From positions 84,611,340-84,675,339 of the forward strand of contig CM043971.1 in the NCBI GenBank assembly GCA_014529385.2: DNA of 64,000 bases. The letters run 5' to 3'. This DNA comes from Adiantum capillus-veneris. Lineage: Eukaryota > Streptophyta > Polypodiopsida > Polypodiales > Pteridaceae. Below, one piece after another: positions 9,798 through 21,369 of the stretch. The notes under the pieces were generated by a model that saw only the letters and a list, made by a program, of their open reading frames with translations, searched no databases and had not been told where the DNA came from. A program made the position numbers and the translations under genes. Each line of letters begins with the position of its first letter. Position 1 is the stretch's first letter.

Positions 9798-10978
9798 TCA
9801 TTTCTTCCAATATTTTGAGAGCTCTGGCTCCCCCATTTTTAGTTCATATGAACCAACAATAGCGTCAACCAATAATTGTCTGGCGACAATCATCTGAACT
9901 CTGCTTGGTCCACTGCTTCTATCCACCTTCAAGACACTTGCAACCATCTTCCATATTCTCTCTATTGTGGCTCTTAACGTACCTGCTTGAACTTCATGCA
10001 AGTGATGACCTATGTGAATCATCATTCTTGTAAGCTTTCGATCTGAGGGCAAAATGTAGTACACTTTACAAGAACAAGGACTCTCACAGAAAACAACTTT
10101 TTTGCAATAATGACAAGTGATACGTAGGTTTTCCTCTTCACATGGAAGCCCTTTTCTTACTTGCTTATCCAAGTAACCAAGAAAGAAGGATACATTGAAC
10201 TTGGTGTTGTTCAAATAATACGGGCAAAGAACTCTATGACAAGCTAATGAGCCCAAGCAGTAACTAAGCCTAGAAGTACAATTTATGGACATGTTAGTTT
10301 TATGTGGCCTAGTCCAAAGATGACCATCAAATTTTTGCTCCATCCCTTCCATCCTCTTACAACCTTCTTCAACGTGGGGTAGCTCAAAGGAAATGTCACC
10401 ATCATAAACTTGTGGAACTTCAGTCACCTGTTTGATTTTCTTACTATTGTTTATCAGATGTTGTAGTCTGAAACATGTTTTTCCACCTAAAATCCAAGGG
10501 ATAATGGAGTTTTTTGTCAATCATGCACGTCATCATCATTGGAGTCCAATCTTTGTTTTTTATCAACAGGTTTTGTTTCCTCTTGCATTGATGGATTGTT
10601 TATCTCAAAACAATCTTCTTTTGCACATGGACTGTTGTTGATGCTTGTTATGCCTGGCTTAGCACCAAAATCACTCTCGCCACTATCTGTAATATAGAGC
10701 ATATCACTAGAATGTTCAATGAAATTCTCAGAAGAGAGAGTAGAGTCCAGTAAAAAGTGCTCATTTTTGTCAATATCCCACTCTGAAGGGGTTTCGATAT
10801 ACATTTTTTCCAACCCGATGTAAACTATTGCTTTCAAACAGGTAAATTTGTAGGTTGGAGGAAGAAGACATTGAAGATAATATCTGTTGAGCAAGAGTTT
10901 ATTGTGTCGAAGATCTACTTCTCTAGTGTGAGTCTCTTTTGCAAGTGTCCAAGAGATAGTTACTCTGTCCATCTCCAT
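9798..10978 (-). pseudogene. Putative zinc-finger transposase-like protein, N-terminal part
   Basis: Two minus-strand frames overlap by four bases at 10517-10520 and probably form one protein split by a frameshift. The first (10978 to 10517) is acidic and ends DSNDDDVHD. The second (10520 to 9798) has LACHRVLCPYYLNN and then a Cys/His cluster: CHYC, CESPCSC and, about 20 residues on, IHIGHHLHEV. That spacing resembles the C2-HxH fingers (FLYWCH/WRKY-GCM1 type) near the N-termini of some eukaryotic transposases. The segment 9240-9696 is its likely continuation. It may equally be a decayed host gene. Confidence 0.4.
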
Positions 10979-11407
10979 AGCAAGACAAAGGAAGCAGCTG
11001 CTTGTCTAGACCTAATACAAATTTCTTACCAAAATATAAAACATATTGTTAAAAGAGAATGCATATATATTTACTAATGTAAGTTGTTTCGCAGTAAGAG
11101 AGCACAAATATTCTTCACAAAATCAGTGACTGCCACATCATAAATGATGACGGCTACAATCATAATTTAATATCCTCTCTCCAATCATAACGTTAGGTAA
11201 AAAACCATATATTTACGAGGTAAAAGAGACTCGCAATCATTACACATGCATATCATTCCACAAAATACAACTATTTTCAAGAATATAAACACAAAAACTA
11301 AGTGGTTTTTTTTGGATAAGTTTGTAGGTATTACGAAAAAACATCTACTAAATTTCACAAAAACCTAGGTTTTTTCGACCATCTAAAGTTTGATAATAAA
11401 ATGAATG
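10979..11407. other. AT-rich non-coding stretch
   Basis: I see no coding region or RNA gene in this AT-rich interval between the minus-strand remnant and the foldback element. Confidence 0.5.
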
Positions 11408-11821
11408 GAAAATTACCAAAATACCCCTCTAATTTGTGGAATATCCTAAAATACCCTTCAAATGTTTCAAAATTCCCAAAATACCCCTGGTTGTGAGAGT
11501 AAATTTATCCAAAGATTAAAAAAATTGTAGCTTTTCATAAGAAGACTGATTGTCTACTATCTATACAAGATACTAAAACTAGAATTGGAGCTGGTTATTT
11601 ACACTTTGGAGATGAATTGTTTCATTATTTTTAGACATAATTCTCTTTTTTTGGGAGGTAATGTGTGACAAATTACATGCTAAGCACTAAAAACCGGATC
11701 TCGATTGTCAAAAAATAATAAAGATAGGAAATCGTGAGCAAACGTATTTTGGGAAATTTTGAAATTTGAGGGGTATTTTTGGAATTTCCACAAATTAGAA
11801 AGGTATTTTGGTAATTTTCCC
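11408..11821. mobile_element. Foldback/MITE-like element with about 80-bp inverted arms
   Basis: The left arm (11408-11488) and right arm (11743-11821) are inverted copies of each other. Both contain AATTACCAAAATACC and TCTAATTTGTGGAA, or their complements, with scattered mismatches. The 250-bp centre is AT-rich without genes. This fits a non-autonomous foldback or MITE-type element. No clear target duplication was identified. Confidence 0.7.
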
Positions 11822-11953
11822 TAAAATTAAGAGGATCTTCAATTTTTAAAACCCTAAAGTTACTAATAAACCTTAGCTTTGGAAAGCTTCTCATCTGTGA
11901 AAAATGGCGCGAGCAGACCAGCGAGAGCAGACCAGATAGAATTTAGCATTTTC

Positions 11954-12083
11954 TCTCCTCCTCCATCTCTCCCTCCACGACTTCTCCCCACTCACTGAGC
12001 ACGTTGTCTGTCTGCACGCGCGCAGACAGACAGCGTGCTCAGTGAGTGGGGAGAAGTCGTGGAGGGAGAGATGGAGGAGGAGA
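11954..12083. repeat. 130-bp near-perfect palindrome
   Basis: The two halves, centred near 12018, are inverted copies with almost no mismatches and a spacer of a few bases rich in CG. The sequence would form a cruciform or a long RNA hairpin. It is GC-rich compared with its surroundings. Confidence 0.9.
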
Positions 12084-12143
12084 TATTTTTTTACTTTACT
12101 GTTGCTGAAGCGCAGAATCCATGTCTTCTCCCTCTCCGGTGCG

Positions 12144-12185
12144 AGCACGCTATCCGTCTGTGCGCGCGCGGACAGATAGCGTGCT
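12144..12185. repeat. Second, shorter palindrome
   Basis: Arms AGCACGCTATCCGTC and GACAGATAGCGTGCT flank a run of alternating GC. It lies 60 bp from the 130-bp palindrome and resembles its centre (GAGCACG...CGTGCTC), so the two probably share an origin. Confidence 0.8.
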
Positions 12186-12194
12186 TGTACTCGG

Positions 12195-12815
12195 GCTTGT
12201 CGTGGCTTGTCTGTACTGCATCGAGGGAGCACAAGGGTCGTTGCATCATTTGGTTGTTTAGAAGAGCTATGCTCTGCTGTTCTTGTGGGGGAGGGCCGCC
12301 TTCTCTCCACAGACACAGCCCTTTTGGGGGAAGGAACATCTGTTGCATGCGTGGAGCGATCCACATTGGGTGTAGGAAAGCAACAAATGGATACTGGAGC
12401 AGGGGATGTTGTGCTAGGTTCATTTTTTGAGCAATCTTTATTGGGGGTGGGATATCTGCGATTCGCTGCAGCCGGCGAGACAATAGATGGGGTGGAAGGA
12501 GATTTGTACCTGGATGTTACTTCTCTACTGCGAGGCCGCCGCAATGCCGATCCTGCAATGCCAGTCTCTCCATTTGCATGGTTTGCTTGATGAGGAGATT
12601 GAACCAAGCAAGCTACTTCTGACATGACCATTCTAAGCAGGGCCCTATCATGGTCATCTAAAAACCACAGAGCACCCTGGAAATGGCATCTTCCTAGTTG
12701 GATGAAGGCCTCCTCAGCCTTTGAAATAAATGTGAGCTTGCTCTTCCTGTCAAGGTATTGACTGCCAAGGTACTGGGCTATACAACTAGTGATGCACCAC
12801 CTAATGCAGTTGGAA
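12195..12815 (-). CDS. Uncharacterised partial gene, Ser/Pro-rich C-terminus
   Basis: A single open minus-strand frame reads SNCIRWCITSCIAQYLGSQY, then an alpha-helical stretch with KAEEAFIQLGRCHFQGALW and DDHDRALLRMVMSEVACLV. After that comes a low-complexity Ser/Pro/Arg region with two similar motifs (RRYPTPNKD and CFPTPNVD). Base composition is more GC-rich than the AT-rich repeats nearby. The frame continues past 12195 into the palindromes, where coding is doubtful. It could be one exon of a host gene or of a DNA transposon. I do not recognise a domain. Confidence 0.35.
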
Positions 12816-12991
12816 AATAACAGAAAAAAAAAAGTGTCAACATGATTGTATTCAATGTGTGGGGATTAAGCAACTAAATTATCAAACATGCTCATTTCGA
12901 TGCAAGTCTCTATCTTGCAAAAGAACTGCTTAAAGAAAGTAGGAATCCCTGCAGCAGCCCTACTTGAGAAGGCAAACTAGGTAAGAAGGGA

Positions 12992-13375
12992 TCATATCAA
13001 AAAGTGCACATAACATGAAGGAAAAGGTAGCAGGGAGTGAGTGTCGTCCAGTGTAATCGACTGCATAAGTCCCGGCATAGCCACAGAGTGCTGCACGGAC
13101 TTGCGGCATTCTTGATTCAGCAGTGATGTAGTTGTGGCCCCCCTGAAGCATGTCGCAAGTTGGGGCTCCACATATCTGTGTCAAATGGCTGCACTACCAT
13201 CAAGGTATGATTTGCCATAGAAAAATACATCAGGAAGTTGACTGCTACATTGATGATTCTCAAGAGATATGTTCTCTTCTTTTTCACATCCAAAACTTGA
13301 GTGCCTGCACCCACATTCAAACACATTAACCGGATGCTTCAACAATGATAACCAGTCTATGTCACAGATGATCAT
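12992..13375 (-). pseudogene. Coding-like minus-strand remnant upstream of 12195-12815
   Basis: From an ATG at 13375 the minus strand reads CDIDWLSLLKHPVNVFECG, then passes one TGA at 13178-13180 in a frame that otherwise runs to 12994. The residues look protein-like, with ATTTSLLNQECRKSVQHSV in the second half. It may be an upstream exon of the neighbouring minus-strand frame, or an unrelated decayed exon. Confidence 0.25.
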
Positions 13376-13536
13376 GCATAATCTTGTCTACATGACCTTT
13401 ACTACTCAAGGCCATTCACCCACATTTTGTGCATACAGACATAAGCTAGCATGGGCTGAAGGGGCTGAAGCTAGCATCCACTCCCTTGTCAACAGGCCAA
13501 CCGATATGAGTTCATAGTGGCCATGAAAGTGTATTT

Positions 13537-13665
13537 CACTACAAGAGGCTATTCATATTAGCGACGCTCACACAGCGACGCTCAAAAAAAAAATTCCCGG
13601 CGTCGCTATGAGCGTCGCAAATTTCTTTGTAAATTTGCCACGCTCATAGCGACGCCGGCTGGGCT
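13537..13665. repeat. 5' terminal and subterminal repeats of CACTA A
   Basis: After the terminal repeat come several AGCGACGCT/AGCGTCGC motifs in both orientations. In En/Spm such subterminal repeats are the binding sites for the TNPA protein. Confidence 0.85.
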
Positions 13666-13745
13666 AAAAAAATAACAGAGTGCGCCCAAAAACTCAGATC
13701 TCAGATCTGAGTTTTTCGGCGCCCTCAAGCAAGGAGCAGGTAACG

Positions 13746-13749
<4 letters not shown>

Positions 13750-13828
<79 letters not shown>
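13750..13828. repeat. (CT)n microsatellite
   Basis: About 79 bp of CT dinucleotides, followed by a short CA run, inside CACTA A. Confidence 0.95.
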
Positions 13829-13833
<5 letters not shown>

Positions 13834-13966
13834 CACACACACACACGAGGAGAGGAAGGAGAGCCAGGTATGCTCCTTCCCTCTCCTCATTCTCATGTTC
13901 CCTTCCCCTCTTTCTCTCTCCCTCTCTCTCTCTCTCACACACACACATACACACACACATAGTGTT

Positions 13967-13968
<2 letters not shown>

Positions 13969-14008
<40 letters not shown>

Positions 14009-14245
14009 AACATAAACAAAAACGCGCACACACACATACATAAACAAAGAATGCACACACACATTGAGAGAGGAAAAGAGAGAGAGAGCATGCATAAACA
14101 AAAAACGCACGCATTGAGAGAGAAAAAGAGAGAGAAAATGCATAAACAAAAAACGCACACATTGAGAGAGGAAAAGAGAGAGAAAACATGCATACGATCC
14201 AAAAAAACGCACACACATTGAGAGAGAAAGAGAGAGAAACTAATT
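13969..14245. repeat. (GA)n run and about 50-bp minisatellite
   Basis: A (GA)n tract to 14004 is followed by about four units of roughly 50 bp built from AAACAAAAAACGCACACATT and GAGAGAG-rich segments. Open frames here in all directions are repeat artefacts. Confidence 0.85.
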
Positions 14246-14417
14246 TAACGTCGTAGGAAACTAATTAAAATTAAAAGACCTAAAGATCTAGCCGACGAGG
14301 AGTTGAACTCAAGACCTATTATTCAAGAGGGAAATGCCATAATCAATCTATCATACTTGGCATGGGTGATAGAAAGGTTATACCATTTATCTCTTTTTAT
14401 TGGCACACACATCCACA

Positions 14418-14625
14418 CATGCGCACACACACAAGAAGAAGAGAGTTATAACGTCGTAGGAAACTATCCTAAAAGACGTTAAAGATTAGGTTAGATGTAG
14501 ACTTACGTTAAATTAGATTTAGGTTTATTTAAGTTAAATTAGATTAGATTTAGGTTTATTTTTAATTAGATTTACGTTTATTTACGCTAGATTTAGATTT
14601 ACGTTATATTAGATTAGATTTAGGT
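14418..14625. repeat. Direct repeat, left copy, flanking the captured fragment
   Basis: This copy contains AACGTCGTAGGAAACTATCC, then GATTAGGTTAGATGTAGACT and many TTAGATTTAGGTTTATTT runs. The same block recurs at 15121-15297, so the HMA fragment lies between two direct copies. Confidence 0.85.
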
Positions 14626-14986
14626 CTCCATAGACTACGATGCCTGCATGAAGCGGGTGAAGAAAGCCCTCAATGGAATATAGGGTATTGCTGCCTTCAC
14701 TCATGGTGGGCTCCGTCGATCCAAAAGTACTGGTGAAATGTCTTCAGAAGTTAGGGAAGAAGGTGGATCTTCAGGGCGGCAAGAGTCACTACATCCCCGA
14801 CACAATGACCATCTAGACAACCTCTAGTCATTCAACAGCAACTTCAAAGTTAGTAACAAGAGCAAGAACGGTTTAAAGGGCCAATTGCTGTCGTCAGATG
14901 TGGATGGAGATGAGGCAGCGTCACCGCCGGAAGTTAACTCTCACATCTTTAGTGATGAGAATGCCAACTCTTGCCGAGTTAAGTGA
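14625..14986 (+). pseudogene. Captured HMA (heavy-metal-associated) domain gene fragment
   Basis: The strand encodes the hallmark of a plant HMA/HIPP-type metallochaperone: IDYDACMKRVKKALNGI, where the usual CxxC metal site (DCDAC) has its first Cys changed to Tyr by a G-to-A change. After a stop and a frame change it continues VGSVDPKVLVKCLQKLGKKV and DLQGGKSHYIP, the end of the same fold. A third block, NSNFKVSNKSKNGLKG to NANSCRVK, ends at TGA 14984-14986 and could be the original C-terminus. It sits inside CACTA A, 5' of the transposase gene, so it is best read as a host gene piece captured by the transposon. It is broken and not functional. Confidence 0.75.
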
Positions 14987-15117
14987 AAAATTATGTGTTA
15001 AATCAGTTTTAAGGTTCTTATAATCCCTGTTAGTTTAGTTCTTTGTTTTTAATATAACATAATTTACGTTAGATTTAGATTTATGTTATATTAGATTAGA
15101 CTTAGGTTTATTTAGGT

Positions 15118-15120
<3 letters not shown>

Positions 15121-15150
<30 letters not shown>

Positions 15151-15297
15151 AGAAGAAGAAGAGAGTTTTAACGTCGTAGGAAACTATCCCAAAAGACGTT
15201 AAAGATTAGGTTAGATGTAGACTTACGTTAAATTAGATTTAGGTTTATTTTTAGTTAGATTTACGTTTATTTAGATTTACGCTTATTTACGTTAGAT
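15121..15297. repeat. Direct repeat, right copy
   Basis: This is the second copy of the 14418-14625 block, preceded by a (CA)n run. The two are very similar over about 150 bp, with indels in the TTAGATTTA tract. Confidence 0.85.
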
Positions 15298-15586
15298 CGA
15301 GTCCACGCAAGAATTACTTACGGTTTAGGGTTTAGAGTTAGACGAACAGTGAAAAGATCTACTGTGAAAAGATGTTAAGATGTTGTGAAGTGCTACAGCT
15401 AGAGAAGAGGCAAAGGGGTTTTGTCCACTACATGCAGTATCATGTAGACATGGGTCTGTAGATTTCTTGTACCCATAAATATAGGTATTGACCAATAAAG
15501 ACGAGATTATAACCCGGTGGTTCTGATCTCCGTGCACCTCTAGACCGAGGTGTGCGGGGATTGGACATGACTAGAGAATGTGAGGT

Positions 15587-15589
<3 letters not shown>

Positions 15590-15639
<50 letters not shown>
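15590..15639. repeat. (GA)n microsatellite
   Basis: About 50 bp of GA dinucleotides just upstream of the TNPD-like gene. Confidence 0.95.
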
Positions 15640-15642
<3 letters not shown>

Positions 15643-15704
15643 GACGAAGAATGCCAATATAATATTAAATTTTTTGTCCAGGTTATAAGATTTTTATCCT
15701 CATT

Positions 15705-18700
15705 ATGAGTAGTGACGAGGATGTGGGACCGTCCAACCAAAACACCTATCTCTCAACGAGGGTCTTATGTCCTTGTAATCAATGCAAGCATGTTGTGCGA
15801 CGGACAAGACGTGTTTCTTTGCAGCACGTTCGTGAATTTGGCGAGTTCGATCCATCTATTATAGATCGAGTTGTTGCCAATTATAACTCGTCAGACTCTA
15901 ACGCTGGCCAACAAGCAGCAATCTTGCAACCCAATAGACGTGTTCGTAGGCGCTTTGGTCAAGCAGCATATGTGAGGCCACAAGATGTAGCCTCTGACAT
16001 CTCGGGGGATGATCATGCAGAGCACATTCCCAACGAGGCAATGTTTGAGCCCGAGATTGATGAAATGATCGAGACGATCATGGATTCAGAAAGGCTTATC
16101 TATGATGATATGAAAAGTGAAGCCAATACGCCATTGTATAATGGAGCACGTATGTCTAGATTGAAAGCACTCCTGGTTCTTCTCAACATGCAGGCAAAGT
16201 TTGGATGGAGTGACACTAGCGTCATAGCGCTTTTCAGGTGATCTATTACAATTAGTTTACTTTAATAAAACTCTAAATGTATAATGATCTGATAGATTTT
16301 TACACGACTGTATCGCATTTTTATGTTGTGTAGATTGCTTAAAGAGCACATACTACCAGCTGACAATGTGATGCCAGATTCTTGAGATGAAGCAAGAAAG
16401 ATTTTGCGAAACTTGGGGATGGATTACAATTCTATCCACGCTTGTCCTAATGACTGCATTCTTTTTAGAGGGGAATACATAGACATGGAGAAGTGTCCGA
16501 AATGTGATTCCGAAAGATATCGAGTAGATCTCCACGGGACAAAAATTCCACGAAAGGTTTTGCGACATTTTTCTCTGCTTCCTCGCATCAAGCATTTCTT
16601 CGAATGTAAGTCCATGGCCGCCCTAGCATCATGGCATGAGGAGAATAAATCTTCGGATGGTGTGCTACGAATTCCTGCAGATTGCGCAGCCTGGAAACAT
16701 ATAGATGAAACATGGTCGGATTTTGCCAGGGAAGCTCGAAATTTGCGCTTAGGCCTGGCTATGGATGGCGTAAATCCATTTGGTCAAAGATCAACATCTT
16801 ACAGTGTATGGCCCGTTGTCATCGTCAACTACAGCATTCCCCCGTGGTTGACTACGAAGAAGGGGCACCTATGGCTAAGCTTGATTGTGCCAGGGCGATA
16901 TAAAGTGGGGAATATGGATGTGTATCTTCGTCCACTATTGGAAGAGCTACAACAATTGTGGATTGGCATAGAGGTGGTGGATATGAGCCGACACACAGGA
17001 CGGCGGAATGCTTTGATCAGAGGCATTCTAATGTGGACCATGCATGACTATCCCGGGCTAACAGAATGCCCAGGTGATCTATTGACACTCCTCACTCAGA
17101 CACTGTAAATCTTGTTTTTTCCCATAGTTGATCTATTATCATGTGTATACATGTAGGGCTTCAAACAAGCGGATACAGAGCATGTGTCACATGTGGACCT
17201 AGACTGAATGCACGTAGGGCGCCCTCACTGAAGAAGCAAATCTACGAAGGTCATCAAGCGTATCTTCCAGAGAATCATGTGTTACGCGACGGCTTTTTGG
17301 GAAGAGAGCCACCAAGGATGTCTGCACAAGCATGGTTAGAGCAGAAGGAGATGTGCGATGACGGATTGCCTCCAGGGATGAAGAGACTATCTCTATGATA
17401 CGAGTTACCATACTGGCCCCGACTCATGATCAATCACTTGCTCGATCCAATGCACATATTCAAGAATGTGGGTAATCTACTATGGGACCATCTGACCGGC
17501 AAGAAAGATACTTTGGGAGCCAGAGTTGACCTTAGAAATGTGGATCGTATGGAGCAATATTGGTCGCAAATAGCTTCTGATGGATCGATAAAACTCCCTA
17601 AAGCACCATGGATTTTCACAGGAGCCCAAGAACGCAAAGTAAAAGAGACCATTCGATCTGTGCGGACCCCCACTAGCGTAATGCACTCACTCCGAACGTG
17701 TTTTACTAAAGAAGGAAAGCTTACCGGTTTGAAGTCACACGATTGGCATAAAATGTGTCAGGTACGTTCATAGTGGACTTTAATATCATTGCATAAAATG
17801 TGGACTTTAATATCATTGCTGCACATACTTTACAGTTTATTTTACCGGTTGCCACTGAGGGATGTTTGTCTCTCGACATCCGTAACACAATCTACAAACT
17901 TGCAAAGCTGGTGCAATGGATCTCACAAAAGGAGATCAACGTAGACTCCATACCATTCGCCAAACTAAATGCTGCGGAGCTTGTGTGCATGTTTGAGAAA
18001 CATTTTCCTACTACCATGCTAACCATTCAGGTGCATCTTCTTGTTCACATAGTTGATGAGGTGGAAATAGCTGGCACAGTTCATTCCAGATGGATGTTCT
18101 TCTTAGAACGTTTCATGAAAACGCTTAAGGGATATGTGCGTCAAAAGGCACGTCCGGAGGGTAGCATGGCAGAAGGTTGGTTGGTATCAGAGTCCCTAGT
18201 GTACATTGGAGAGTGGCTAGACGGATTTGATAAAGCTCGGGACACGCTATGGTGAACCATAGATGATGAGCGCATATCTGGGATTGTCATGTGCAATCTC
18301 GGTGTTGAGAAGAAGATGACGGAAGATCTAGAGGCTAAAATCAACCGATTTTGCATGCTTCACAATCCAGTGATGCAAAAGTGGATTTCACAATATGAGG
18401 ATGCAAAGCAAGAGCGACAAAGGGCACGAATCGAGTGGAGACGGGGAAGACGACCACCGATGCACTATCCGACGGTTCTGGAGAGCCTACCAACCTTCAT
18501 GAGCTTAAGATGGTTGCACAACCAATTGAAAAGCGCACAACAATGCGGTGACGAAGTGACTGAGGAAGAGTGGGAGTACTCTCAGGGTTGCGCGACCAAG
18601 GTAAGTTTGCAATGTATGACTAGCAAGTGACTTTATTTATAAACGTTTGAACGGCCACTCATAATCTTTGTTCGTTGTAGTATAAGTCATACACAGCAGC

Positions 18701-19433
18701 ATGGTGTAAAGGTCGACATTTTAGGGTGGAACGAATCGACAAAAAGAGTTTTACTCAAGATTGTGGAATCATGGCAACATTTGAACAGTCTAGTCGACGA
18801 CGTTCCTCTGATGCAGATCCTGTGGTGGCGGAACTCACTTACTTCGGCACGCTGCAAGAGATTTTGAGGATTGATTACAGAGGATTTTTTGTCGACTTGT
18901 TCGACGTGCAATGGTTCAAGATAATCATGGAGGGTCGCAATGCTACTGTGCGTAGAGGAGAGTCTGGTTTTCTTGAGGTGGATTCTACTAAGAAATGGAC
19001 TGACCTAAGAGACACTTTCGTACTACCAGAGCATTGTGAACAAGTAAGTATGTAAATAGTTAACATCCCCCTTTTACAAGTTATGTTCTTGAAAGCTCTC
19101 ATGTAAGTTATGTGGCTCTGGCAGGTAATATTTCATCCTACAAAGTCTACATCAAACTAGTGGTACGTCATAGAGGTAGCCCCTCGTAGTGCAAGGACGT
19201 ATGAAGGCTACCATGTGCCAATCACAACGGCATCAATGGAGGAGATCAGAGAAGATGCTCAATCAAAAGCCGCTGCGGTGGTGCCAGACGAGCATCAAGA
19301 TGCTACTACTCTATATGGGGTGCATGCAGAAGAGCTACAAAATGAAACAGAGGATATGTGTTTAAACGGAGAGCTCTATATAGATATAGGAAGTTATGCT
19401 GAGTTATGCGAGGATGAGAGAGAGATCTCTTAA
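15705..19433 (+). pseudogene. tnpD-like: TNPD-like CACTA transposase, four nonsense codons
   Basis: This is the transposase gene of CACTA A. Six exons with consistent GT-AG junctions (15705-16237, 16334-17073, 17157-17761, 17836-18600, 18681-19043, 19125-19433) sum to 3315 nt (1105 codons including the stop). Exon 2 carries the plant transposase core, including MDGVNPFGQRSTSYSVWPV, GHLWLSLIVPGRY and YPGLTECPG. Exon 3 has the CxxC segment and LLDPMHIFKN. Exon 4 has the EFGH-like HLLVHIVDEVEIAG block. Exon 5 resembles the C-terminal domain near FFVDLFDVQW. In-frame stops are TGA 16383-16385 and TGA 18253-18255 (both CGA to TGA by comparison with copy B), TGA 17396-17398 (Trp in copy B) and TAG 19158-19160 (Trp in copy B). 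The gene is dead, but all splice sites remain. Confidence 0.9.
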
Positions 19434-19705
19434 AGCCACAAATATTTTATTTGAACAATTTTGCTCCGGGTTGTAAAAGCTCTGGCTCTCTAAGTACCTT
19501 CCATGGTGTATAACGCTCTTTTCTACTCGCGCTCACATCTTTTGATTGAAAATTCTGAGTTTTCGACTTGCCTCTTCTATCACTCGATTCATTGCGTCAT
19601 TGTATTTATATGTGTCATTACGTCATTGTATTTAATGGTCTTTGCGTCATTGTCTACTCTATTCATTCAATATTAAGTTTAAATATTCGTGTGTTTAATG
19701 CAGGT

Positions 19706-21016
19706 ATGGATGATGAGGAGTTTCTTTCTTCTTTGTCACCGCAGCAGAGACAGTGGTACGTGGAGCGTCATCGCTCTGGTGCATCATCGCGCGTTCCTAC
19801 TCCATCCGCATCTCCCTCTCTTTCGGAGCATTCGGCGCGCTCCGAAGCTTCGGCGTCGACGAAACGAGCTTCACACTTGTCTAGACACCGACGCTCTAGT
19901 GGTGGCGGTGGCGGTTGTTGTGGGGATTCCGCCACCGATGCCTCCACACCGCCTCGTGTTCGACGAGGCTCTTTACCCTCCCCTTCTTTGCTCGCCCCCA
20001 CACCAGCCACAGCATCGCCATCTACGCCAGGTTTTGCACGGCTGACTGTTCCTAGCAGCTACACACCTCTACCTACTCCGCCAGGAGCCAACCCACTCGA
20101 CACTCCTCGCTTCGGGGCCCAGACGTTGGTGGAGACACCTGACATCCGTACCCCCCATCGATACGCCGCTAGAGACCCCTGCTGGGACACCCAGGTTCAC
20201 GCGTCACCAGCCAGAGGGCTTGTCTTACTCCATCGACTTCATCGGCGGCATCATCATGGATGATGACGGCAAGAAGGTGATCTCGCGCATGCGTGGTCTT
20301 TGCTCTCAGCTGTTTAGACACTACATACTAAAAAAATGGAGTGAAGTACCAAGTGATTTAAAAAAGAGAGTCATCAGCATACTTCATGATGAGTTTCCTG
20401 TTCCAACACGGGATCAGCGCTTCAATGAAGACCTGATGAAGATTCGAATGCACGAATACTGCAAACACAAGCGTTCCAAAGTGCAAAAAGCAATCAAGAA
20501 TGGGTGGAACATGCCAGATTGGCTGGCCAAAGAAGATTGGAAGAATGCGAAGAAAGCAGCGCGCGAGAATCCCGACAAGTGGAAGCAACAAAAGGATGCA
20601 GCCAGAGCGCGAGTAGAGGCAGGGAGCTCGCACCACTTGGGGAGCGGTGGATGGGCATCATTTGAGGCCGATTTTGTAAGTGTTTTCGCATTGCTCTTTA
20701 TGTTCGATAGTTTAGGGTTTATGAGTTTTTTAATTCTAACATAATGAAATCTTTGTATGTTTTGACAGTGGTCGATGACAGGACGTGATCCCACACCGTA
20801 CGAGCGCGAGTACGCAGGCAGGAAGGGCTTAAACGCCCTGATGGACATTCTCAGTTCTCGCAGAGGCATGGTTAGTATTAGGGTTTACTCTTTTCTATTT
20901 TTTGTATTGTTTTATAAATGTCGTTATATGTTTATACTTACTGAAAGCTGTCTTATTGTCTTTTTTTGCAGAATCCGACAGATACGCCGCTTGGACGCGA
21001 TGAGACGTCTGACTAG
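19706..21016 (+). pseudogene. tnpA-like: TNPA-like CACTA DNA-binding protein, frameshifted
   Basis: The second gene of CACTA A starts at ATG 19706, three bases after an intron acceptor. Its product would bind the subterminal repeats. The N-terminus (MDDEEFLSSLSPQQRQWYVE) leads to a low-complexity Ser/Pro/Gly region with TPxxTP repeats. A one-base difference near 20153 shifts the frame relative to the later copies, after which the conserved domain follows (RHYILKKWSEVPSDLKKRVI, HKRSKVQKAIKNGWNMPDWL). Exon junctions appear at 20675/20769 and 20870/20972, ending with TAG at 21014-21016. The conserved part matches the plant Ptta/En/Spm transposase domain family. Confidence 0.85.
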
Positions 21017-21369
21017 ACGACGTCAGTTTAGTCGTAGCTAGATAGCATTAGTTTAGGGTTTCTCATAGCTTATGTATCATGAGACGGATTTTATACGTCT
21101 TTTTGAACCATGTATATTATTACATTTGTCACCGCAGTTCCTTTTTCCAATCAATTCTTTATGCCTATGATGTTGTACAATTGTCATTATTACATTTGCC
21201 AATCAATTCATTTTGCCTATGATGTGTACAATTGTCAATTTTGCAAACAATGCGTCTTGTGGGTGACTATTTTGGGTCTATTATCTACCCTTGCATTTTT
21301 TTTTAAAAGTGAATCAAGTACAATATGGTTGATGGGTGGCAGGGCATTCAATGCCCTGTCACTAAAAAA

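Noticed and set aside
13606-14221. Long open frames on both strands in the CT/GA/CA tracts of CACTA A
   Set aside because: They encode only Leu-Ser or Arg-Glu repeats from microsatellites and exist in nearly all frames.
14460-14640. TTTAGG-rich tract as interstitial telomere repeat
   Set aside because: The units are TTAGATTTAGGTTTATTT-like and irregular, without a run of TTTAGGG, and they recur as a transposon direct repeat.
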